From the NCBI GenBank assembly GCA_948146395.1, contig OX411558.1, forward strand, positions 39,262,116 to 39,326,115: a DNA stretch of 64,000 nucleotides, given 5' to 3'. This document shows, piece after piece, positions 37,182 to 49,100 of this stretch (positions are counted from its first letter, which is position 1; each line of letters starts with the position of its first letter). Source of the DNA: Fragum whitleyi (lineage: Eukaryota > Mollusca > Bivalvia > Cardiida > Cardiidae). Below the pieces are notes generated by a model. That model was not told the origin of the DNA and did no database searches. It saw nothing but the letters and a program-made list of their open reading frames with translations. Position numbers and translations under genes: made by a program.

Positions 37182-40100
37182 GTAAGTATAGAAATAAGTT
37201 ACGTCATAAATGTATAGAAAAGTTTAAATGTTTGCATAAATATCCCGTAATAAATCTCAAAACACGGTTAATTTATTTAGTTAATGTTCTTTACACAAGT
37301 ACTCAATGAATTCGTGTGTAAATGGAGGAAGAAAAACTGACTAGCAGTGCGGTAAGTACCCCACCCTCAATGACCCCATTCAATGTCAACATTTTCATAA
37401 ATAACTTCTTCGAAATTTTGAATGTGGCTAGAGGTTGTTGTATATGTGAGTTCTGTCATAATAACTACCTAAAGAGCAAATGTTTGACATTCAAAACAGT
37501 TTATTTGATGCTCAAAAGGAAAGGAAAGCAATAAGACGTAATTTGGACCACAAAAAACCCAGTTGGTATTTTGTGTCCATATTACATCATCGAAAAGAAG
37601 TTTGAATTGCAACATGAATGCGTACATAAATGAACCACCAAATTACTGTAAATGTGTCAAAATCCTTTCTATAAATGACACATTTTTATCATAAATAACA
37701 TATTCACATTGAAAAAGGTAATGGGAACGAAGTCATTCAAAGACACCAAAAAACTGGATTTTTCGTGTCATTGATACATCTAAGTTGACAGAAATTGTGT
37801 CACTGATACGTCATAGTATCAAAAGAACATAAAACAAATTGAATTCCACAACAAAAATTTTGCAATTGCAAGCGTTACTTGTTATTTGGATGTTTGAATC
37901 GAAATGTTAATCTTCAATAAGCGGTGTTTTTATTTAGAATTTAAAAGTACAAAAACCCACAGAGATGCAACAAGGACTTCATATACGTGTGTCCATTTTA
38001 CATCACAATTAGCATAATTGTTGTCAACGTTACATCTTAATTTATATTGGAAGTTTTACTATATGAGAATTATGTCAGTGACATAATCTTTAAATAGTTG
38101 CCTAGTATCTTGTCCATTAGTTTTTATTTCTAATATTTGGAATGAAAGGCAAAATAAATATTTAAATAACGAATAAAATGTAGTAGAGATGTAACTTGAC
38201 CCAAAATATGTCGTCCTTGTTACAAATGATTCAGTTCATGTAACTTGTTGTAGTGTCAACGATACATCTTGCAAGAATTGTTGTCCTTATTAACATTTAT
38301 TAACAGAAAATCGATTTCAGTGAAATATTAATTTCTTGGTATACATTTTTCTTTCTTTTGCATCCATTTATTAAAAACGATATGAAGGAACTTCTCATTT
38401 ACGAGAATAAAATTGCCAAAGATGTAATTTGACACTGTTAAAGTGTGTCAATGTTTCTCTTTTATCCAGAATTATGCTTCTATGTTACGTCTTTTAATTT
38501 TTTCTCTTGAATCTTTGATATGATCGTATGTATACTTCATTGGCCAGTTTATGTTTTTTCTCGGTGCACAAATTTGACAAGTGAAACTGTCAATAGATAA
38601 TAATTTACAATTTTCCATCTAAATAAAAGGTTCATTAATGTAAGATGTAATTTGACACTATAAAATGACGTCAATGTTCGTCTTATTTACCGGAAGGTGT
38701 TTCCATGTTACATCTTAGAGTGATTTACTTTAAACCTAAAATATAGGTATTGTGGATACCTATATGAGCCAGCATATTTTATCTCCGCATATGATTGAAA
38801 GAAATGAAGCTGGCATCATTTCGTTATTATCACCGTCTTTGAAAATCAAGGATGTTATTATCAAAGACGTAATTTGACACGTTGAAATCGCGTCAAAGAT
38901 CTCATATTTTTTACAATACGGATTCAATGTTACATCTTAAGCTGGACTTGCTGACAGTGTTAAAACACAGCCAGTAATCATTGTTGCTTTGTATGATTAA
39001 TACGACGTTCAAAATCAAAGCACATCAGAAGTATTTTATTTCATATTGTGTATTACTGTCTTGAAACTCAAGCGAATAATATTAAGACGTAATTTGACAC
39101 AATCCAATGGTGTCAAGGTTAGTCTTTGTAGCTGCAAATGTGTCAATGTTACATCTATTACGGACCAAAGCTTTTCTAATAATTCGATAACTGAGTCTGA
39201 AAAAATGCGATGGATTTTCAAGCAAATTTGTAAATTTCTACGCACTTGACCTTGATGAATTGAGCGTGGTCATTAACCAGTTTATGTAAAAAGTAAATTA
39301 CTTGATTGTGATGTAACGTGAACCCATAGTTTGTGTCCACATTACGTCTTGTATTTTGCGGAAATACTCTATGACCCGTAATTTTTTAGTTTCCTAATGC
39401 CTTAACCAAGTTCATTTTTTCTTTGATACACCGAAATGTAGAGCTGAGATATTATATTTCTCTAGCTATAGTCAAATGATATCAAAGATGTAGCTGGACA
39501 CTTTGTCATTTTAAGTTTGAGTGTTGACTCTTTCTATTTGAAAACAATGTTTGTATGCTATACATTTTCTTTAACCTTTTCCAAAATGACAAAATTTAAG
39601 GATGCTCCAAATTCAAAGGTGTTGCAGAGGACAATTAAAACTGAATGAAAATTCGCATTTTTTTTGGTTTTTTTTTGTGTAGAAAATATTGTGGGAAATG
39701 AAGAAATTGCTTATCAAAAGTAATTTCTTCATTTTCCACAATGTTTTCCCAGTCTTTTTCTTGTGAGGTAGTAAAAATGCGTCACTGTGCAGTAATATGT
39801 TAAAAAGCTTAGAAAGCCGAGTGCTACGCCGATATGTATTCGTATTTTGTAGACAATTTTGTTTCAAATACATTTTGATTTGACTTTCTTAGTGCAAAAA
39901 AAGATCTATATAGAACAGAACATATTGAGGCAAATGGAGAAAATGTTGGTTTCCAGCATTTTCTTCTTTTTTGTCTCATTGTCATCCCAAACGTTTGTTG
40001 TTAGGTGCGTAAAACAAGGCCCCGTTATTTTTTTTAAAAAAAACTTAAGTACGTTCTCAGACTCAAATATGAGTACCGTGCTCAAATCACACCAAATCCA

Positions 40101-43100
40101 CATAGACTTCAATTGAATACCAATCAACGTTGGATGGTATTCCATTGAAGTTGAGCATGAACTCATGAGTATATACTTAAGTTTTTTAGAGAAACCGGGG
40201 CCAGGTCTTGTTTGTGAAAGGGTTACTATGATATATCACTGATAACATAGTAGGTTTATCACGGTGTATAATCACGTGACACAACAATTTCAAAATTTTT
40301 TTAATTATTTTGTTAATACGAGACCGATTTGAATTCGGTTTGAAGCAAAGAAGGAAGACAGACTTCGCGCATTAGATTGGCGTGGTGGATTTTAAAAAAA
40401 ATTGGCTGATAAAAACATTATTGAAGATCAACCAACATTTTGGTTGATCTTCAATAACTTTTTATCGGTTGATTTTTCACAAATCCATCATGTCAATGTA
40501 TTCCTGACATTTTTTTTCAAATTGGTCAAGTACTGAAAAAGTTATTGAATATTATCGGAAATTCTAAGTCACGTGATTATACACCGTGTTTATGATCACA
40601 TCATACACTTTTTATAAAGAAAAACTACCTGCAAAAATTATATACCTCACGATAAATGACCCGACAGAGCAGCCCATGCTAATCGAATGGAATGCTCTGC
40701 CAGGTCAATTCTCGTCCGCTATAACAACGTATTAATTTTACTTCGGTCTATAGAACATCGATATAGCCACAGCGTTTTGTATATCGGCAATGGTTGACTA
40801 AACTGTTGTATGTACAATTTTACCAAGTTGCTCATAGGATATTCTGGTCTAACAAATCACTATAAAAAAGCCAGATGCAAAGCGATAGACTCTATAAAAT
40901 GTACGTCTTTACTTCAGGTATAAATTGCGTGTAAAGTTGAAGAGAAATCATGACCAACTGGAGAATAAAGAGGAAAAGATTAAAAGGGTAAATCGTGAAC
41001 GCTATATGGCGTGGAAATGGAATATGAAAATGGACCCTGAAAAGTATCTGAAACATAAGGAAAAGGATGCTGAAAACCATAGGAAATACAGAAAAACAAT
41101 GAACGAAGAACAAAGGAAAAAGTACAATGAGAAGGCGAAGGAGCGCATGAGAAGATATAGATTTAAAAAGACAGAAGATGGCGTTGATCGTTCCGACAAA
41201 AAGACAAGGCAACAAATAAAGATCCAGAGAGAGTACTGGCGCAAAAAGAAAAGGGAACAAAGATTGAGAATGAGTGAAGAACAAATAAAAGAAAGAAATG
41301 AACAGAGGAGAAAGCAATACCACGAAAAAAAAGCAAAGAAAAGACTGGATTTTGAGATGAAGTCTGAGTCCAAGGGTACCGGTAGACATATTAGAATCCC
41401 TGTCAAACCAGACCGATTTGCGGATTCTGTAAACAACTTAATGTCAAATTGTACACCACGCAAGCATAGAGAACTCATGAAAAGGGGCGTTCTTCTTTCA
41501 CCAAATACCAAGAAAAAATATGACACATATACAAAAATAGTTACCAAGGTAAAACTACATTTGAAGGATCTAAAAAAGAGCCAAACCGCGAGAGGGAGAC
41601 AGCATTATTATTTGATAACCAAGGGTCTGGTTGGAAAACATTACATAGAAAAGAGCATACGAGAAGCGTTAGATCTCAAGTACAACTACTGGGCAAGACT
41701 ATGCCACTTACATGAAGAGCCCCTACCAATAACAACGAAAGTATCGGATGAAACAAAGGAAAACATCAAATCGTTCTACATTGACGAGTCTGAAAATCTA
41801 CCTACCCAACGAATGGCAACGAAAAAAGTCTTGACCGAGACCTTGAAAACAACATACAAACGGTTTGTAGGTAAAGGTTATGAACAAAAGGTGTCTCTCA
41901 GCACTTTCATCAAACAAAGACCAAAACAAGTTCTGACAATGAATATGAACAAATTCCAATCATGTCTTTGTGAATATTGTGTCAATGTCGAATTCAAGCT
42001 TGAAGCTTTAGGAAGAGAATGTGTAGCTGAAGATTTGTCTGAGCTGAAACTAGATAACAAATATGAGTGCCTTAAGATGACATTATGTCCCTCTGATAAA
42101 GAAGTTGGCAAGAAAGAGTGCTATGAAAGAGAGTGCTTACGCTGTGGCGAAGAAAGTATTTGTCTTCATTTTTCTCAGCTGGTGGACAAATGTGGGGATA
42201 GAACAGTTAGATGGAAGCGCTGGGAATTGGGCTCAGTTGGAAGACCTGAGAAAAAAGAAAAAAGACAAATGCTTGTGGAAAAAGAAGGCACAGTTCTGGA
42301 TCTTTTAAAACAATTAACTGATGAGCTGAAACCTTTCGCAAAACATATCTTCACAGCATCATGGCAGAGAAAGCAGTACCAGCAGCTAATTAAGAATCTG
42401 CCGAATGACTGTGTAGTTACGGTTATGGATTTCGCAGAGAACTATCGCTGCGTGAACCAGGATGAAATCCAATCAGCGTATTATAATTACAGTCAAGCAA
42501 CTCTTTTCCCATGCGTAGTACACTACAAATGTCCAGACTGCCCCAATGCAATAGTTGAAGAATCGGCTGTGTTCATTACACCGGATTTAAAACATGACAG
42601 TGATGCAGTTCAAAACTTCACAAAGAAACTTGACGAGTATTTGAAGGAAACCGTATCATTTTCAAGGGAGATACAATTTAGTGATGGGTGTGCAGCTCAA
42701 TTCAAATCGAAAACGCCGTTCACACATATATCTGAAGAAACGAACCACATTATTGAAAGATGTTTCTTTGGGTCGAGACACGGCAAAAGTTGTTGTGATG
42801 GTCTGGGAGGCTTAGTGAAAAGCCAGGCAACAAAATACGTACGAAATAGGAAAGGAACAATTCCGAATGCCAAAGCGCTATATGACTTTTGTCAGGAAAA
42901 CCTAGCTGAAAAAGCAGAAGAGAAATGTTCACATAAGAAAAGGTCGTTCTTCTACGTCGAAAATATTCAACGAGATTTAAAATCTGAAAAACTTATGACA
43001 TTACCAGGAACTAGGGCATTGCACAATGTAAAGGCTGTGTCACCAGGCATTGTAAAGGTTCGATCTTTAGCATGCTTTTGCCATGCCTGTGTAAGTGAAG

Positions 43101-46100
43101 ATGATAAAGTCAAATGTACAAATGAGCACATCGTGGGAAACTGGATTACCCGGTCATTACGAAGGGAACAGAAAGTTACAAATCCAAACCAAAAAGGTGT
43201 GAAAGAAAGGAAAAACAAGAGAAAGAAGAAATCCAAGCCGAAAAGAAGCTCCAAATGTAAGGTCAAAAATGTGAAATATCAGTGTAGAGTGGACGACAAA
43301 ACAAATGAACAACCAAAGAAAGCGGACCATATAAACCCGAAGGAAAGCAAGAAAAAGGACAAATCAGATGATATGAGTGAAAGCAATGAACAGAAATGTA
43401 ATGGCCAGAGGGAAAACAGAGACATTTTCCGAAATTGTACCACATTTCTAAAATTAAAAGAGCAGTTCAGACAGCAGAATTTACCCAATTGCCATTCGCT
43501 GGTAATAAGAGTTATAGTAATACTAATAAGATTGTTGACAACAACTCTTTGCCCCTTGTTCCCGACGACATTCCTTTACAGCCTACACACCAGCTGTTTC
43601 CATGTGTCATATATGGGGATGGCAATTGTTTGCCTAGGGCAGCGAGCGTATATGCTTACGGCACAGAAAACAATCATGCAGATATGAGGAGAAGGATTGT
43701 CAAGGAACTCGTCGAAAACGAAACACAATATCTAGATAACAAATACATGAGAAGAGGTAAACACCCGGACGGAGATGACGATGTAACAAGAACATTTGCT
43801 ATGTATTCTGACCATTATATGGCAAACAAACAACTTACACCAGAGCTAATTAGAACGATATACAGGAACGAAATAATGACAGTAAAAGAAAGGGGAAAAT
43901 GGATGGGTCTTTGGCAAATCGCCAGTTTGGCAAACATCTTGCGTAGACCAGTGGTTTCCGTTACACCTGAACACGGCTCATTCAACACCCGCAAGGACAT
44001 GCACAGGGTATTTTATCCTTTCGATGATTATGGCGAACAAACACCTGTATTTTTCATGTGGACCAATATTAATGGTGTTACAGAAGAAAGAGAGTTTGTA
44101 TTAAACCATTTCACAGCCATGATGCCTTTGACAGAGGGTGTAACCTTCAGTGACGATGAATGTGAAAACAGCCCAACTGATTGTTTGCCTGGGGAATGGA
44201 TATTTGATAATGATATCTTAAACCAGAATATCGAGTCGTTAATTCCAGATGAAGGATTGTCTGTTGGAAGTGAAGATACCCGAACTGATGAAGATACAAC
44301 AAGGTATGTACCCTTAATAATAAATATTGACTCCTTACTTGAATCGAAATCGGGACCTCTTTGTCCCTACACGAACACTCTACCACCTCGCTATAGAAGC
44401 CAGCGTGTACGACAAGATAATACAAGTATCACTTACAATATACCGGGTGCCATAAATTTTCTCTCAATAAAGATTTTTCTAATAATCTTTTTTCTGTTTT
44501 AACACAATCAGCTCTCTAATTCCATAAGCTGACACCTCATGCAGGGTTTTTACGGTGGGTGCCAAATGTTACACGCAAATCGTTATCGACTCCTGACTGG
44601 GTTCGAACATCTATCCCTAAGCATACACCCTATCACTTAGCTATAAAAGCTAGCTTGTACGGCTAGACTGTACAAGTACCCATTATGAAATGTTTGAAAA
44701 TGTGCGGGTGTAGCAGATGACAACATAACCCTCTTCATTTCAGTTCTGGGGTTGAAGTTACCACTAAAGACGCACCCGTACCTGCTGCTGGAGCTTCTGC
44801 TGATAATGTAGACCAAGAAGACAACACAGAAAATGAATCCATCAATTTCCAGGATGTATGCAATGAACCAAGGTATGTAGCTTCTTCGTGAACAAATTTA
44901 TACAAGTCTTAGTTTTATTACCTGGCAAGTTGATATGTTTGAATTACTGTAAAGACGAGAACAGTAATATCAGGGATGTGGAAATACTAGCTTTCTCCAC
45001 TTGTCCCTGGACAAGTAAAAGCGGATTTTCTACTCGTCCAGGATCCAAATGAACTTGTCCACTAAAGAGTAAAGTAGAAAAATTGAAAAAAAAACATTGC
45101 CTTTTGATGAAGAAAATGCTGGTATCCAGCATTTTCTTCATTAAAAACAATGTGTTCTACCCTATGATATGAACATCAGGATGATTTCTCTCTTAATTCT
45201 TTTAAGTAACATTCCAAGATTTGCCCTGGTATTTACTCGTCCTTGGACAAGTGGCTTAGAAAAATTTACTTGTCCTCAAGTACAAAAGCAAGTCGGGCAT
45301 TGGAATTCCACACCCCTGGTATTATGACTTAATCAAAATTATCTCTTTGTTTAAGCAATGGGATTGACGTAACTAATGCAGATACTCCTGTACCCAGTCA
45401 AACAGCGGATGAACCCCTAGAAGGCAACACAACCAACAATACCAACATATCTAAGGATAAATGTAACGATTCAAGGTGTGTAGAATCTTATAAATTTTAA
45501 AAAAAATCTTATTAGATTAACATAATAACTTGAACCTTGCATGTTTTTTTAATTCCTCTATGGCAATTTTTACATTATCTTTTTAGTGCAGAGAGTTTGG
45601 TCACCAGTAGAGATACTGCTGGTCTTTTTACTGAAGAAGTAAAAGTCCAAGGAGAAGTAACTGACAACATCGCCAGTACTTTCAGGGGCAAATACTACGA
45701 GTCAAGGTACGAATTATCTTAATATAATATTGCCACTTGTGTGTTTTAATATACATGTATTGATTAAAGAGGTGCATATGGTTTTACAATTGTCTCCCAC
45801 TTGTCTGTTTGTTGTCGAAAACTTAAATGAAAGTGGCATTTAACTCGCATATAAATGAACAACTGTCTCTGATTGCTACTTTAAAGTAAATTGCTTGCAC
45901 GACTAGAAAGCCTATTGTTCATTCTTCAGCAAAGGGACTGACACAACTTCCACTGATTCTTTTGTTATTGGCTATGAAGAAGGCAGAAGTGAAGGAGTCG
46001 ACATGACTGACGGTAATAACCATTATGAGAGCATTGCTAAGGAATCCAGGTATATAGCTTTTTGACTATTTTGTGCATTTATTGAGAACTTTGTAGATTA

Positions 46101-49100
46101 TATTTTTACACATTCCATTGGAATATTGTCTCACCGCTGTCCCTTTCCGTCCGTCTGTCTTTCCGTTTAACCCATTACCAGATGACAAAATTTTAGACAG
46201 GTCCAAATTAAAAGAAGATGCAGACAACATTTTGAATGTGAAGGAATTTTAAAAAAGTACACTATTATGGATAGAAAAATGTCGTGGTAAATGAAGAAAT
46301 TGCTTGTGACAAGCAATTTCTTCATTTTCCACAATGTTTTCCAAAGCCATTATCTTGTAGGGAGTCAAAATGAGTCATTGTGTGGTAATGGGTTAAGACA
46401 TCTTTAAACTCAGTACTTTTTTGTAAATTGTGGATGACTTTTATAGTCACCCACAATAAACATCTGTATATATATTGTTTATTTTTCAGCATACGGACTG
46501 AATCAACTATTACTGGTGATTCCGAAATTGGTCCTGTAGAAGACACAAGTGACGAAGTAGAAAAAGGCGACGATGATGACCATTTTGAGGACATTGATAC
46601 GAAATCCAGGTATGTATCTTTTCAAATGATTAATGTAATTATTGAAAACTTTGTCAATCTATTCCATTGGAGAATTATCTCACCAGTGTCTCTTTTCGTT
46701 CGCTCGTCCGTATTTTATTGAAAACTTAACCTTCAAACTTATTATGTTGAAGTAAATTGCAGATGATTACAAAGCATATTGTTTATTTTTCAGCATACGG
46801 ACAGAATCAACTATCACATGTGATTCCGAAATTGGTCCTGTAGAAGGCACAAAGGAGGAAATTGACAAAGGTGACGATTATGACCATTTTGAGGACATTG
46901 ATACGAAATCCAGGTATATAGTTTTTCAAGGATTCTATGTTATTATTGAGAACTCTGTAGATTTATATTTAAATCCATGCCCTTCGAGTATTGTGTCGAC
47001 ACTGTCTCTTTCCGTCTGTCTGTCTGTCTGTTGTCGAAAACCTAACCTTTAAACTCATCATTTTTTCTTATCATTTCAATTTCTAATGGATACTTTTTGA
47101 TTACTAATCGCTAAACAATTGTGACAGTAAATATTTGTGCAAGCAGTCACAACAGTTTTTTTTTCGTTGGGCCATTGAATTGGCATGAATATAGATTCTA
47201 TTCTTTGTATGAATTCATGACAAGGCCGAGACTACGAGTCTTGATTATTTATCTTAATCAAAATGTGAAAACTTAGACGTTTCTTTTTTCAGCCCAATGA
47301 TTAATACCAACATGGGAGATACTTTTAGTACTGCAGAGGATAAGGGTTCAGAAGGCAACAATGTCGAAATTTCTTCGCACAAGGATGATGAATCCAGGTA
47401 CGAAGCCACTTCAATGATTTTTAAGCTAATGACAAATTTGAAGGTTTATGTTTCTTGTTTGTCGAGTCTGGTAAGTCAGTTGATAACAAATGTTCTATGT
47501 CAATCCTGAGACAAAAGGTTCGACCACTGACTTGGCAACCATTCATGCGACGCAGTAGTGACAGGCGTAAGTAAGGACAAATGCCGGTGACTTAAATGTT
47601 TATTATAATAAATAATATACTTTGTCATATATGCGACCCATCAAGAGGCAAGGGTCAATCTAAGTAAGGCTAAAATGTCAACCCTAGTCAGACTGTGCAG
47701 AATACGCAGGCTGATTAAGCTTCAGACCTTTTGCGCCTGACCAAGTTCTGAATCATCATCGATGAATCGGAGGCATATTGCCTTAGCAGTCTCTCTTTCC
47801 ATCCGTCTGTCTGTCAGTTGTCGAAAATTTAACCTTAAAACTTACCATTTTGTTCTTATTTTTTTTTCTAAAATTTAAAGTGAATCATATGTTGATTGAC
47901 AATCACAAAACAGTTCATTTCTAACAGTATGTTTTTGTGAAGGCAGCCTTAACAGTTTTTTTTGTTGGGCCATTGAATTGGCATGAATATAGATTCTATT
48001 CTTTGCATGAATTCATGACAAGGCCGAGACTACGAGTCTTGATTATTTATCTTAATCAAAATGTGAAAACTTAGACGTTTCTTTTTTCAGCCCAATGATT
48101 AATACCAACATGGGAGATACTTTTAGTACTGCAAAGGATAAGGGTTCTGAAGGCAACAATGTCGAAATTTCTTCGCACAAGGATGATGAATCCAGGTACG
48201 AAGCCACTTCAATGATTTTTAAGCTAATGACAAATTTGTAGGTTTATATTTCTTGTTTGTCGAGTCTGGTAAGTCAGTTGATAACAAATGTTCTATGTCA
48301 ATCCTGAGACAAAAGGTTCGACCACTGACTTGGCAACCATTCATGCGACGCAGTAGTGACAGGCGTAAGTAAGGACAAATGCCGGTGACTTAAATGTTTA
48401 TTATAATAAATAATATACTTTGTCATATATGCGACCCATCAAGAGGCAAGGGTCAATTTAAGTAAGGCTAAAATGTCAACCCTAGTCAGACTGCGCAGAA
48501 TACGCAGGCTGATTAAGCTTCAGACCTTTTGCGCCTGACCAAGTTCTGAATCATCATCGATGAATCGGAGGCATATTGCCTTAGCAGTCTCTCTTTTCAT
48601 CCGTCTGTCTGTTGTCGAAAATTTAAACTTAAAACTTACCATTTTGTTCTTATTTTTTTTCTAAAATTTAAAGTGAATCATATGTTGATTGACAATCACA
48701 AAACAGTTCATTTCTAACAGTATGTTTTTGTGAAGGCAGCCTTAACAGTTTTTTTTGTTGGGCCATTGAATTGGCATGAATATAGATTCTATTCTTTGCA
48801 TGAATTCATGACAAGGCCGAGACTACGAGTCTTGATTATTTATCTTAATCAAAATGTGAAAACTTAGACGTTTCTTTTTTCAGCCCAATGATTAATACCA
48901 ACATGGGAGATACTATTAGTACTGCAGAGGATAAGGGTTCTGAAGGCAACAATGTCGAAATTTCTTCGCATAAGGATGATGAATCCAGGTACGAAGCCAC
49001 TTCAATGATTTTTAAACTAATGACAAATTTGTAGGTTTATGTTTCTTGTTTGTCGAGTCTGGTAAGTCAGTTGATAACAAATGTTCTATGTCAATCCTGA

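Noticed and set aside
37322..37351. Alternative first exon (MEEEKLTSSA with donor gtaagt)
   Set aside because: It ends in phase 0, which would give an immediate stop with the acceptor at 40917; the exon at 37156 fits the phase. It could belong to another transcript.
40892..43488. Minus-strand frames of 60-181 codons opposite the transposase exon
   Set aside because: Phe/Leu/Ser-rich mirror images of A-rich plus-strand codons; no independent evidence of coding.
43435..43687. Programmed -1 frameshift joining transposase and OTU frames
   Set aside because: No slippery heptamer of the usual X XXY YYZ form in frame in the overlap, and a good in-phase intron explains the join.
43435..44502. OTU as a separate gene starting at 43435
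   Set aside because: The apparent start is TTG; the first in-frame ATG lies after the catalytic Cys, so an independent active protein is unlikely.
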